From Mesorhizobium sp. GbtcB19 (GTDB lineage Bacteria > Pseudomonadota > Alphaproteobacteria > Rhizobiales > Rhizobiaceae), in contig NZ_JAGXJY010000013.1 in NCBI RefSeq assembly GCF_019091085.1, forward strand, positions 1 to 64,000: a stretch of DNA of 64,000 nucleotides. The letters run 5' to 3'. Below the pieces are notes generated by a model. It saw only the letters and a list, made by a program, of their open reading frames with translations, did not search any database and was not told the DNA's origin. Of the stretch, positions 17,284 to 25,271 are shown piece by piece (position 1 is the stretch's first letter; every line of letters starts with the position of its first letter). A program made the translations under genes and the position numbers.

Positions 17284-17337
17284 TGGCGATCCCGGCAGGA
17301 TTCGAACCTGCGACCATCGGCTTAGAAGGCCGGTGCT
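17284..17337 (-). repeat. Distal attachment-site copy (3' fragment of tRNA-Arg)
   Basis: This copy is identical to 18869-18922 and includes the anticodon loop, T arm, acceptor 3' strand and CCA. Sequence diverges exactly at 17338, inside the D-stem/anticodon-stem boundary, so it is not a functional tRNA. Confidence 0.85.
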
Positions 17338-17361
17338 GAGCAAGCAACCGCCGGGCAAACG

Positions 17362-17670
17362 TTAAGCCGCGTGCAAAGTCGGTATAGCGCTGACATCCAC
17401 TTCCCGTTCGGCATGCCAGGCATCATGGGCCGCCTGCATGCGAAGCCAGATTGCAGCACCGTCGCCGAACATCTTTCCGAGCCGAGCCGCAACGGCCGGC
17501 GAAACCGGCTTCCGTTCGCGGGTGATGTCGTAAAGCTGCTGTCGGGAAATCCCGAGCAGCCTGGCAATTTCCACCTTGGTCTTTCCAGTCGCCGGGATGA
17601 TGTCCTCAAGCAGCGCTCCCGGATGGGACGGGCAACGCTCGATCGGACGCTTCGGCTTGTGCTCGCTCAT
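17362..17670 (-). CDS. higA: HigA-family antitoxin, XRE-type
   Basis: The 102-residue protein has the HigA opening (HPGALLEDIIP) and an XRE helix-turn-helix (KVEIARLLGISRQQLYDIT), then VSPAVAARLGKMFGDGAAIW, the usual C-terminal dimerisation part. It should neutralise HigB and repress the operon. It lies 27 bases after higB, in the usual higB-higA order. It is carried inside the tRNA-Arg-bounded mini-island, where a toxin-antitoxin pair would stabilise the insert. Confidence 0.9.
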   Translation of the reverse strand: MSEHKPKRPIERCPSHPGALLEDIIPATGKTKVEIARLLGISRQQLYDITRERKPVSPAVAARLGKMFGDGAAIWLRMQAAHDAWHAEREVDVSAIPTLHAA

Positions 17671-17697
17671 AAACCTAACTTCCCCAGTCTGTCCGCC

Positions 17698-17976
17698 TCA
17701 ATGATACTGCTCGAAATCGACGCGGGCGGCGTTTTCGCCGTCGAATTCAAATGTGATGCACCACGGACCGTTCACGTGAACAGTATAGCGGGTCGGGTCG
17801 AAGCCTTTCAGTGCGTGAAAGTCAAAGCCAGGCAGATTCATGTCTTCGGGCCGTTCCGAGACTTCGAGGCGATCAAGCCTGACAAGGATGCGCTTATGCA
17901 TCTTAACGTCGATTTTTCCGGTTTTCCCGGTCTCGAACAAATCGGCCAGCGCCTTACTCTTGAACGACTTAATCAC
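17698..17976 (-). CDS. higB: HigB-family toxin (RelE superfamily)
   Basis: The 92-residue product is taken from the GTG at 17976, which gives the family-typical start V/MIKSFKSKALADLFETG; the frame remains open nine codons further, to a GTG at 18003. The middle has NLPGFDFHALKG and the end WCITFEFDGENAARVDFEQYH, matching HigB ribosome-dependent mRNA endonucleases, including the C-terminal H. A -35 like TTGACG and a -10 like TACATG with 17 bases between them lie so close that the message may be nearly leaderless. Confidence 0.88.
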   Translation of the reverse strand: MIKSFKSKALADLFETGKTGKIDVKMHKRILVRLDRLEVSERPEDMNLPGFDFHALKGFDPTRYTVHVNGPWCITFEFDGENAARVDFEQYH

Positions 17977-18062
17977 AGTCGCATGTAAGCAGATCGCATA
18001 CACGCGTCAAGCCTTGTAAGCAAAAAACGTACATCGTCGCCTGGCGATTCCACGCGGCGCGG

Positions 18063-18752
18063 CTAAACGACGGACTGCCGTCGCGGATCGGTCACCGGAA
18101 AGAGGCCGTTCGAGGCAAGCTTAGCGATTAGTGCCTCGTTGCCGTTCGCCTTGGCGAAATCCAATTCCTTGTCGGTCATTCCAACAAAGGTGAAAAACTC
18201 GACGCGGCCCGACGGCAAGGTGAAGTCGGACGGAAGCAAGGGAGTGCGTAGGACGACCACATTGCGGACTGCGCAGCCTTCGACACCGTTTATCGGCGAG
18301 CGCAATGGGACTCTGTCGCCCTCGCCCAAAGGTCCGCGACCGCCGAAATGGCCGGCGCCGAGGAGAAGGTCGAAGGCCAGCAAATTCTGCAGGCAGCGGA
18401 TCGCCCAATCGCCCTGTTCGGTAGAAGCCAGGATGAATTCGACCCCTGCTCCGGATTCGCCTTCAGGATCGTAGGCGCCTTCCTCCTGTTCCCAGGGATT
18501 TGAGTGGCCAGATGTCACATAGAGCCAGTAAGGCCGCTCCGGCGTCGGGCCATGTTCGAATACGCCAAGGAAGAGCCACCTGGGGTCGACCTCTGCAATA
18601 CCAAATCTCTGCTGGAACAATTCAGGCCGTAGCACAAAAATGCCTCGACTTTCTCCACCGAAGATGGCCGGATAGATGTCTTCTTCGCGGATGCGCCAGA
18701 CTTCTTCGAGATTCATTCGACAGACCTGTGTCATGCGCCCAAGGCGGCGCAT
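18063..18752 (-). CDS. Suppressor-of-fused (SUFU) domain protein
   Basis: The 229-residue protein (217 if the ATG at 18716 is used) matches the bacterial SUFU-like domain: YWLYVTSGHSNPWE, an internal helix AIRCLQNLLAFDLLLGAGH, and the C-terminal EFFTFVGMTDKELDFAKANG followed by PVTDPRRQSVV. Bacterial SUFU proteins are often immunity proteins of polymorphic toxin systems. No partner toxin is seen here, so it may be an orphan immunity gene carried by the mini-island. It is upstream of higB on the same strand. Confidence 0.75.
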   Translation of the reverse strand: MRRLGRMTQVCRMNLEEVWRIREEDIYPAIFGGESRGIFVLRPELFQQRFGIAEVDPRWLFLGVFEHGPTPERPYWLYVTSGHSNPWEQEEGAYDPEGESGAGVEFILASTEQGDWAIRCLQNLLAFDLLLGAGHFGGRGPLGEGDRVPLRSPINGVEGCAVRNVVVLRTPLLPSDFTLPSGRVEFFTFVGMTDKELDFAKANGNEALIAKLASNGLFPVTDPRRQSVV

Positions 18753-18868
18753 TTGCTGCCGAACATGCTGGAATTCTCCCAGGAGGCATAGCCCCCTTCG
18801 AGCCGAAAGTTACCGGCATCGCCGGTCTCAACCGTACCCCATGTGTCCAGAATGGACCCCCGACGAAA

Positions 18869-18945
18869 TGGCGATCCCGGCAGGATTCGAACCTGCGACC
18901 ATCGGCTTAGAAGGCCGGTGCTCTATCCAACTGAGCTACGGGACC
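18869..18945 (-). tRNA. tRNA-Arg (anticodon TCT)
   Basis: On the minus strand the 77-base gene folds as a full cloverleaf: acceptor GGTCCCG paired with CGGGATC, D arm GCTCAGTTGGATAGAGC, anticodon arm CCGGC-CTTCTAA-GCCGA, T arm with GGTTCGAATCC, and an encoded CCA. The anticodon TCT reads AGA. The 3' 54 bases are duplicated at 17284-17337. Confidence 0.95.
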
Positions 18946-19000
18946 GTCGGCCGGCCAAGCCGGCTGGTACGCTATGCCACGTGACGCAAGACTCGGGAAG

Positions 19001-19306
19001 TCAGTGCGTCCAGGGCGTCCTGCGGTCATAGCGGAAATTGTCCGAATAGGAAATCTGCCGGCGCTTGGCTTCCTTCGGCTCTTCGACGCGATAGGCGATC
19101 TTTTCCTTTTCGGCATAAGCCACCGCCTCTTCCTTCGTCTCGAAGGTGAGCTTCACCTGGCTCAGCATGTCGCCCGAGGTGGTGTAGCCCATCAGCGGGT
19201 CGATCTTCTTGCGCTGGGCGGGATCGAACTCCAGCACCCAATGTCCGGTCTTGGCCTTGCCGGACTGCATCGCGGTTTTGGCTGGACTGAAAATGCGCGC
19301 GGACAT
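19001..19306 (-). CDS. NADH dehydrogenase accessory subunit, NDUFS4-like (ETC complex I 18-kDa family)
   Basis: The 101-residue protein starts SARIFSPAKTAMQSGKAKT and continues WVLEFDPAQRKKIDPLMGYTTSGD, then FETKEEAVAYAEK and YSDNFRYDRRTPWTH, which are the conserved blocks of the NDUFS4/NUYM family found in alphaproteobacteria and mitochondria. It should be a peripheral-arm subunit of complex I. The ATG at 19306 has AAGAGGTG upstream. It is next to, but apparently not in an operon with, the tRNA-Arg gene. Confidence 0.9.
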   Translation of the reverse strand: MSARIFSPAKTAMQSGKAKTGHWVLEFDPAQRKKIDPLMGYTTSGDMLSQVKLTFETKEEAVAYAEKEKIAYRVEEPKEAKRRQISYSDNFRYDRRTPWTH

Positions 19307-19558
19307 GACCACCTCTTTGCCGCCCGAAAATCCGGGCATTTCTTGCGGCGCCATCTTCGAGCCGTCACAGGGAGCCTTAAAACTCGCGCCAACCCGTCAT
19401 TACTGTGCAATGGCCGCGGCGGCAAGGCCGCAGGCGTCGCTCCGCCAGGCAGCCGACCCGGTTCATTAGCCGGCCCTTTAGGATGCGCGACACAATGCCG
19501 GAGGCTTTTGCAACACCCGCCTATTCCTTTTGGCCGGTGAGCGGCATATGTCAGATAC

Positions 19559-20779
19559 ATGGTCGTGCCATTTGAAGGCATGACGGCGACGATAAAGACA
19601 CGAATGGGCGCGGAAGCGAAAGTCTTGCCGTCGGGGGTCGGCGAGCCAGCGATACTGGAAGGCGCGATTGTCATCGGCGCGGGCGCCGCGGGGCTTGCCG
19701 CCGCGCATGCGCTGGCCAAGGCCGGCGTGACGATACAAATCCTGGAACGCGAGCAACGGCTGGCCGAGCCCTGGCATCGCCGCCACGACAATCTGCATCT
19801 CAACACGCATCGCGACCTGTCTTCGTTGCCGGGCGTCTCTTTTCCGGCAGGAACGCCCGCCTTCCCGCACCGCAGCACCGTCATCCGCCATCTCAACGAC
19901 TTCGCCGAGACGCACAGCCTGCCGATCGCCTTGGGTGTCGTGGTCGACGAGATCGAATTTCGCGGCGACCATTGGCTGCTGCGGACGAGCGAAGGCCTGA
20001 AGGCGGCGCGACACGTTGTGATCGCCACCGGACGCGACCGGCAACCCTTCATCCCGGCCTGGAAGGGCATGGAGGGCTTTTCGGGCAGGATCATCCATTC
20101 GGCCGATTTCGGCAGGGCCAGCGATTATGCCAGCAAGAAGGTGCTGGTGGTCGGCGCCGGCAATTCCGGCTTCGACACGCTGAACCATCTCTCGGGCGCC
20201 GAGACGGGTCAGATGTGGCTTTCGGCCCGCAACGGCCCCTCGCTGCTGCCCAAGCGCATCGGCAAGATAGCGGTGCATCGCATATCGCCGCTCATGGCCA
20301 GCCTGCCCACATGGCTCGCGGACGCGGCCATGGCGGCGACGCAGCGCCTGGTGTTCGGCGATCTGACGAAATATGGCCTGCCCCCTGCCCCGTCGGGCGG
20401 CGCCAGCCGGCTCGGCTCCGACTATACGGCGATCGCCGCCGACGACGGCGCGGTCGATGCCATCAAGGCCGGGCGCATCATCGTCGTGCCGCAACTGCGC
20501 GAATTCGGGCGTGACCACGTGGTGCTCGACAATGGCCAGCGAATTGCGCCCGACGTCGTCATTGCCGCCACCGGCTACCGCACCGGACTGGAGACGATGC
20601 TGGGCAAGCTCGGCGTGCTCGACGCCAAGGGCGTGCCGCTGTTCAACGGTGCAGCGAACGACCCGAAGCTGCCCGGGCTCTGGTTCACCGGCATGCGGCC
20701 GAGCATTCGCGGCTGCTTCGCCAATGCAAGGATCCAGGGCGCGGCGATCGCCGGGAAGATCGCCGGCCGGAAGCGCTGA
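19559..20779 (+). CDS. Flavin-dependent monooxygenase (CzcO/FMO-like)
   Basis: The 406-residue protein has two dinucleotide-binding motifs: IVIGAGAAGLAAAHAL for FAD near residue 40 and VLVVGAGNSGFDTLNHL for NADPH near residue 200. HVVIATGRDR and the C-terminal GLWFTGMRPSIRG follow the pattern of CzcO, YUCCA and related class B monooxygenases. It is monocistronic. The substrate is unknown. Confidence 0.85.
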   Translation: MVVPFEGMTATIKTRMGAEAKVLPSGVGEPAILEGAIVIGAGAAGLAAAHALAKAGVTIQILEREQRLAEPWHRRHDNLHLNTHRDLSSLPGVSFPAGTPAFPHRSTVIRHLNDFAETHSLPIALGVVVDEIEFRGDHWLLRTSEGLKAARHVVIATGRDRQPFIPAWKGMEGFSGRIIHSADFGRASDYASKKVLVVGAGNSGFDTLNHLSGAETGQMWLSARNGPSLLPKRIGKIAVHRISPLMASLPTWLADAAMAATQRLVFGDLTKYGLPPAPSGGASRLGSDYTAIAADDGAVDAIKAGRIIVVPQLREFGRDHVVLDNGQRIAPDVVIAATGYRTGLETMLGKLGVLDAKGVPLFNGAANDPKLPGLWFTGMRPSIRGCFANARIQGAAIAGKIAGRKR

Positions 20780-20920
20780 GCCGAACGATCATTTCTGCAT
20801 GAAGACCGTGAAGGCCGGCGTGGTGGTCGCGCTCCTCAACTCCGTCGCATCGGCTCGATCGGGGCGCTTCCGTTTTTGTGTTGCCTTCCGGGCGTGCGCC
20901 CCCTATACGCCGCGGGACGT

Positions 20921-20997
20921 CGGAGTGTAGCGCAGCCTGGTAGCGCACCTGATTTGGGATCAGGGGGTCGCGTGTTCGAATCACGCCACTCCGACCA
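20921..20997 (+). tRNA. tRNA-Pro (anticodon TGG)
   Basis: The 77-base gene folds fully: CGGAGTG/CACTCCG acceptor, D arm GCGCAGCCTGGTAGCGC, anticodon arm CCTGA-TTTGGGA-TCAGG with anticodon TGG, T arm GGTTCGAATC-like (GTGTTCGAATCAC), and an encoded CCA. Confidence 0.95.
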
Positions 20998-21042
20998 TTG
21001 TTGCTTCCCGGAAAGAACCACCCGGCCAGAGGGGCTCTCATC

Positions 21043-21765
21043 TTGGCAGCCGTGGTTGTAGCGATTCTGGACAGGGACAATTGGGACGCCAACGCCGACA
21101 TCATCGTCGTCGCGGATGTTTCCAGGCGGCAGCTGACATGGGTGCCGCGCGACTTGTGGTCTCCCCTCGTCAGTGACCGCGTCAACGCGGCCTTCGCCCT
21201 GGGTGGCGGCACCTTGCTGCTCGATGCACTCGCGGGACTGGGATTTACGGCTGAGAGCGCCATCTGTCTCAGGCGCGGCGCGACCGAGGCGGCACTTGCC
21301 AGCGTCAGTGTCCGGGTGCCGGTCGGCGAGCCGCTCGATTTCTGGTATCCGCTCATCCCCACGAGCCGCCTCGAGGACGGCCGAAAACAGGTGTCGTTCC
21401 GCCCGCCCGGCGAAAACTTATCCGGCGAACGGTTGCACCAGTGGATCGGCGCCCGCACCATGGTCAATGGCGAGGGAACCGACTTCCACCGCATGCGGCG
21501 CCAGATCGTGTTCCTGCGCGCGCTTGTCGCCCAGGGTTTCGATTTCCACCAGGCTCTGAAGGATCCAGCACTGGTGCGGATCACAGGCGAGGACCCGTTG
21601 CCGCTGCTTGCCCGCGTCAGCGCCAACTGGCGCATGCGGGTGCATGACTGGGTGGACGACGCTGTCATCGGCGGCAAGATGGTGCTGGTCCCGCGCAAGC
21701 CGAAGCCATGGTGGCGGCGGCAATTGCGAAGGTTGCGGGATAGGCTCAAGAGTAAGCAGGCCTAG
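21043..21765 (+). CDS. LytR-CpsA-Psr (LCP)-like domain protein without a membrane anchor
   Basis: The 240-residue protein has blocks like those of LCP phosphotransferases: ADIIVVADVSRRQLTWVPRD, RVNAAFALGGG, and near residue 150-160 GEGTDFHRMRRQIVFLRAL, which corresponds to the D-x-x-R-x-x-RQ motif. LCP proteins normally attach glycopolymers to the cell wall and carry an N-terminal membrane segment; none is seen here. The start is probably the TTG at 21043, after AGAGGGG; the frame opens earlier, but into the tRNA-Pro gene. The family call is tentative. Confidence 0.6.
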   Translation: MAAVVVAILDRDNWDANADIIVVADVSRRQLTWVPRDLWSPLVSDRVNAAFALGGGTLLLDALAGLGFTAESAICLRRGATEAALASVSVRVPVGEPLDFWYPLIPTSRLEDGRKQVSFRPPGENLSGERLHQWIGARTMVNGEGTDFHRMRRQIVFLRALVAQGFDFHQALKDPALVRITGEDPLPLLARVSANWRMRVHDWVDDAVIGGKMVLVPRKPKPWWRRQLRRLRDRLKSKQA

Positions 21766-21864
21766 AGCGTTTCACCGTTTCACGGAAACTGCAAACCGCT
21801 CTATCTCTTTGTTTTGACGCAATTCCTGACGGAAAACCATGTCACACTTTTCCTGGAATTGCTC
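21766..21864 (+). repeat. Dispersed repeat type A, short form
   Basis: Begins with GCGTTTCACCGTTTCACGGA directly after the LCP-like stop codon and ends with CACTTTTCCTGGAATTGCTC. It lacks the inner GGCTACGGCGAAGTCGCCGA hairpin. Confidence 0.8.
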
Positions 21865-22136
21865 CAGCCCATTCGGCCGCTGGAACGGTAAACCCGCCGG
21901 GCGAGAACCCCAACACCTCGAGCCCGGCGAGCCTACAACCCGATCAGGAACGCGACCGGGACCGGGATCAACCGGCACGGTCTGCGTTGCAAGATCAATG
22001 CCGGAAAGAGTGTTCCGAAATGGGACGGCTGCGCCGCATGCTGCCACGGATCACTGAGACACCGGCCGCGGCCGGAACAATCCCCTCGCTTCCAACTTTG
22101 TCGCCAGTCTAGACTTCGGGCAAAGGGGGATTTTCG
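21865..22136. other. Intergenic stretch after the type A repeat
   Basis: No supported gene. Open frames on either strand read as shadow composition. Together with the preceding repeat it makes a 371-base gap. AAAGGGGGATTTTCG at the end is the ribosome-binding region of the next gene. Confidence 0.4.
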
Positions 22137-22415
22137 ATGCCTGTTCTCGAGGCGCTGCTGTCGCTGATCGGCCCGGCCTATTTGGCCTATTACGGCTTTG
22201 CGGTTCCGGTCATGGTCGTCTGGGCAATTCTGTGCGCTGCCCTGTGGGTCTGGAACAACCGGCCGAGCAAGAGGCAGAACGGTGTCGTCCGGTCACGGTC
22301 CGCCGGCCTGATGGTCTTCGTCCTTGTCGCCGCCTGTTACGTCGCGGCGCATACGGGCGTGTATCTCTTGGCCTGGCATCTGGCCCGGCTATGGCGTAAC
22401 AGCCTTCTAATCTAG
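22137..22415 (+). CDS. Small two-helix membrane protein (92 aa)
   Basis: A good ribosome-binding site (AAAGGGGG) precedes the ATG. Two membrane segments are visible, about residues 18-40 (YYGFAVPVMVVWAILCAALW) and 57-80 (GLMVFVLVAACYVAAHTGVY). No family recognised. It overlaps the end of hdaA by a few bases on the opposite strand. Confidence 0.65.
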   Translation: MPVLEALLSLIGPAYLAYYGFAVPVMVVWAILCAALWVWNNRPSKRQNGVVRSRSAGLMVFVLVAACYVAAHTGVYLLAWHLARLWRNSLLI

Positions 22416-23116
22416 ATATCGAACTCGCCTTGCCCTTCGTCCATGGCGCTGACGGTTTCGGCGGCTAAGGCGCGAGTGATCGGCGTCTTGCGCTCGAGGG
22501 CCGCGCGGTCGAGGCGTTCCACCACACGCATGGCGGTGCCGAGCGAGCGCTCGATGCGGCGCACCAGATATTGCACCACGTGCGGCTCGACCTCGATCTG
22601 GCGGTCGGCGAAGAGCTTTGTGATGACGCCGGCAAGCAGGAGGTCGTCCGGCTCGTGGATTTCGACGGTCGCCGCCGCCTTCAGCCGCGAGACGAGATCG
22701 GGCAGCGCGACGCGCCAGGCCGAGGGGAAGCGCCGCGCCGTCAAAAGCAGCGTCGAGCCGGCGCCGCGCACGGCGTTGATCAGGTGGAACAGGCCCGGCT
22801 CGTCGATCGCCGCCTTGTCGATGTCGTCGATGAGCGCCGGCCTGACGCCGAGCCCGGCAATGTGCTCGTCGATGCGGCCGGGATCGACGGCGACGGCGTG
22901 CGTGCGATCCTGCCAGATCTGGGCGAGGTGCGTCTTGCCGGAGCCGGGCGGCCCGGCCAACACCACGACCGGCGACGGCCACTCCGGCCAGCGGTCGATC
23001 AACGATGCCGCCTGCGCATTGGTGCCCGACACGACGAGCTCGTCGCGCGAATAGCCGGTGCCGTGGCCGAGATCGAGCGGCAGCTGGCGCGGCGTATCTG
23101 CTGGCTGAGCAGCCAT
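22412..23116 (-). CDS. hdaA: DnaA-related regulatory inactivator HdaA
   Basis: The 234-residue protein is a DnaA-like AAA+ ATPase. QLPLDL at residues 11-16 is the beta-clamp binding motif of Hda proteins; Walker A GPPGSGKT is at 55-62, Walker B is IDDID, and LLLTARRFP is the sensor region. With the clamp it should stimulate ATP hydrolysis by DnaA and so prevent over-initiation. The ATG at 23116 lies at the permease stop codon, so the two are probably translationally coupled. Confidence 0.92.
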   Translation of the reverse strand: MAAQPADTPRQLPLDLGHGTGYSRDELVVSGTNAQAASLIDRWPEWPSPVVVLAGPPGSGKTHLAQIWQDRTHAVAVDPGRIDEHIAGLGVRPALIDDIDKAAIDEPGLFHLINAVRGAGSTLLLTARRFPSAWRVALPDLVSRLKAAATVEIHEPDDLLLAGVITKLFADRQIEVEPHVVQYLVRRIERSLGTAMRVVERLDRAALERKTPITRALAAETVSAMDEGQGEFDI

Positions 23117-23117
23117 T

Positions 23118-24359
23118 TCAGCCCCGCGTCGAGCGATGGCCGCCGCCGCGATCGGCCGGCAATGGCGGCACGGGCTGGGCGGCGTGGCCCTTGTAGAGCG
23201 GCGATTCGAGATAGCGGGCGATCGCGAAGCGCACCAGAACGGCAATCGCCGCGGAGGCCGGCACGGCAATCAACAGGCCGACGAAGCCGAACAGCGCGCC
23301 GAAGGCGAACAGAGCGAACATCAGCCATACCGGATGCAGGCCGACGCTCTTGCCGACCAGCCGGGGCTGCAGGATGTTGCCCTCGATGAACTGGCCGACG
23401 AAGAACACGCAGGCGACCAGCACGATCATCGTCCAGTCCGGCCAGAACTGGACGAAGGCGACGCCGACGGCGAGCACCAGCCCGGTCAGCGAGCCGACAT
23501 AGGGGATGAAGGAGATCAGCCCGGCGAAGAAGCCGATGAGGATGGCGAAATTCAATCCGGTCAGCGTCAGCCCGGTGGCGTACATGGCGCCGAGCACCAG
23601 GCACAGCGTGCCCTGGCCACGCACGAAGCCGGCGGTGGCGGTGTTGATGTCGCGGGCAAGCGCGCGCACCGTCTCGACATGATCGCGTGGCACCCAGCCG
23701 TCGACCTCGGCCACCATGCGGTCCCAGTCGAGCAGCATGTAGAAGGCGACCACCGGGGTGACGACGAACAGGCTGATCACCGAAACCAGCGCCACGCCCG
23801 AGCTCCAGATCGAGGTGAAGACGGTAGTGAGCAGGCTGAAGCCGGAGGTGAGCAGCGAGTTCAACCCGTCGCGCAGGCCGGCGGCGTTGACGCCAAAGCG
23901 CTGCTCCAGCCATTTCGGGTCGAAGCTGGTGATCAGCGACTGCAGGCGGGTGAGATATTCCGGCAGCTTGCGGGCGAAGTCAGCCATCTGGGTCGCCAGC
24001 ACCGGCACCAGGATGACGAAGGCCAGCACCACCACGACGATGAAGGCAATCAGGATCACCACCGTCGCCATCAGGCGCGAAAGCCCGAGCCGCTGCAGCC
24101 AATCGGCGACCGGATCGAGGAAATAGGCGAGCACCATGCCGGCGACGAAGGGCAGCAGAATGCCCGAGAAGACATAGAGGAACAGCGCCAGCAGGACCGC
24201 CGTGGCCAGCCAGAAGAAGATCTGGCGGCGAAGCCCGCTCGAGCCGTCGCCGGTCGCGATCACCGCGCCATCAGGCGTCCGCGCCGGAGCCGCCCGACCT
24301 GCCGATGCCCGATCTGGTGTCGCCGGTTTGGGAGTTGCTCGTCCGGGAGCCTTCGCCAT
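23118..24359 (-). CDS. AI-2E family permease (PerM-like)
   Basis: The 413-residue protein has about eight membrane segments and the conserved ending GLISFIPYVGSLTGLVLAVGV with PxxVGKSVGLHP-type wording (LVGKSVGLHPVW). The long frame overlaps the upstream CDP-alcohol transferase gene by 89 bases; a GTG at 24263, just after that gene's stop, would give a more usual start (381 residues). PerM-type proteins sit next to hda in many alphaproteobacteria. The transported substrate is unknown. Confidence 0.88.
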   Translation of the reverse strand: MAKAPGRATPKPATPDRASAGRAAPARTPDGAVIATGDGSSGLRRQIFFWLATAVLLALFLYVFSGILLPFVAGMVLAYFLDPVADWLQRLGLSRLMATVVILIAFIVVVVLAFVILVPVLATQMADFARKLPEYLTRLQSLITSFDPKWLEQRFGVNAAGLRDGLNSLLTSGFSLLTTVFTSIWSSGVALVSVISLFVVTPVVAFYMLLDWDRMVAEVDGWVPRDHVETVRALARDINTATAGFVRGQGTLCLVLGAMYATGLTLTGLNFAILIGFFAGLISFIPYVGSLTGLVLAVGVAFVQFWPDWTMIVLVACVFFVGQFIEGNILQPRLVGKSVGLHPVWLMFALFAFGALFGFVGLLIAVPASAAIAVLVRFAIARYLESPLYKGHAAQPVPPLPADRGGGHRSTRG

Positions 24360-24888
24360 AGCCGCTCATATGCCTTAGCCAAGCCACGAGATAGGCCGCG
24401 GCCGAAGCCACGGTCAAGACCCCGGTCAGCAATATGAGCGCGGTCCGCAGCGAGCCCAGTTGCACCGAGAAGGCGAGTTCCCCCAGTACCAGCGCCGCCA
24501 GCACGATCTGCGCAGCGGTGTTGGCCTTCGACACGAAGAGCGGCTTGACCTCCACCGGATGGCTCATGACGCTCGACAACAGCACGGCGCAGACGATCAG
24601 CCCGTCACGCGAGACCATGGTCACCACCAGCCAAAGCGGCAGTTCGCCGGCAAAGCCCATGACGACGAAGACCGAGACCAGCAAAAGCTTGTCGGCGACC
24701 GGATCGAGATAGGCGCCGAGACGGGACGACTGGTTCCAGCGACGCGCGATGAAGCCGTCGACGCCGTCGGAGATGCCGGCGACGAGGAAGCCGGCGAAGG
24801 CCCAACCCCAAAGCGACTGCAGCATGGCCAGCACCACGGCGGGCACGAGCAGCAGCCGCATGATCGTGATCATGTTGGGAAGGGTCAC
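24271..24888 (-). CDS. CDP-alcohol phosphatidyltransferase (PgsA-like)
   Basis: The 205-residue protein has the signature D-G-x2-D-G-x-A-R-x(8)-G-x3-D-x3-D, seen as SDGVDGFIARR followed by RLGAYLDPVADK, and several membrane segments. It should make phosphatidylglycerophosphate or another phospholipid from CDP-diacylglycerol. The GTG at 24888 follows GGGACATCAC; an internal ATG (LPNM) is possible. It heads the pgsA-like, permease, hdaA run. Confidence 0.85.
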   Translation of the reverse strand: MTLPNMITIMRLLLVPAVVLAMLQSLWGWAFAGFLVAGISDGVDGFIARRWNQSSRLGAYLDPVADKLLLVSVFVVMGFAGELPLWLVVTMVSRDGLIVCAVLLSSVMSHPVEVKPLFVSKANTAAQIVLAALVLGELAFSVQLGSLRTALILLTGVLTVASAAAYLVAWLRHMSGYGEGSRTSNSQTGDTRSGIGRSGGSGADA

Positions 24889-24960
24889 GTGATGTCCCGT
24901 CGCGTCTTTTGTTGGGAAAAAGATGAGGGAGATGGGGGATTGGCGCAAGGGAGGAGCTGC

Positions 24961-25147
24961 TGATCTCCCCCCTCGTGGGGGAGATGGCCGGCAGGCCAGA
25001 GGGGGGCGCGAAGGAACTCCGGCGTTCGGGTTTGGGAAGGATAGCGGTCAGAAGGGCATGAACAAAGATTTCCTGATATGCTGGCGGGACAGCGCCCCCC
25101 TCTGTCCTGCCGGACATCTCCCCCGCAAGGGGGGAGATTGGCCGTAG
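24961..25147. repeat. Two inverted copies of palindromic repeat type B in the pgsA-purM gap
   Basis: Copy 1 (24961-25015) reads ATCTCCCCCCTCGTGGGGGA then GATGGCCGGCAGGCCAGAGG. Copy 2 (25086-25147) is its reverse complement with small changes. Together they could form a large cruciform. The rest of the 383-base gap between the divergent pgsA-like and purM starts shows no gene and should hold both promoters. Confidence 0.75.
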
Positions 25148-25271
25148 CCTCGGCTTTCGCCAATCACCCCTGCTTTTCCTCGGGAACAAACTCCCTCACC
25201 CGCGCGTCATCCTTGCTCCCCGAAACCATTCATGCGAAGAGCCCGCAAGGACAAACAGGGACGAGCCGGAT

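Larger units (their letters stand above)
17284..18922. mobile_element. Mini-island between tRNA-Arg and a 54-bp copy of its 3' part
   Basis: The 3' 54 bases of tRNA-Arg(TCT) at 18869-18922 are repeated exactly at 17284-17337 in the same orientation. Between them lie higA, higB and a SUFU-domain gene, all on the minus strand. This is the footprint left by site-specific integration at the 3' end of a tRNA gene by a tyrosine recombinase. No integrase gene is present, so the element is either a decayed remnant or mobilised in trans. Confidence 0.75.

Noticed and set aside
17284..17337. Second tRNA-Arg gene
   Set aside because: Only the 3' 54 bases are present; acceptor 5' strand and D arm are missing, so it is an attachment-site copy.
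22074..22098. GGAAC-N18-TT word before the small membrane protein gene
   Set aside because: The -10 part reads ACTT and the word is likely by chance in such DNA; not listed as a promoter.
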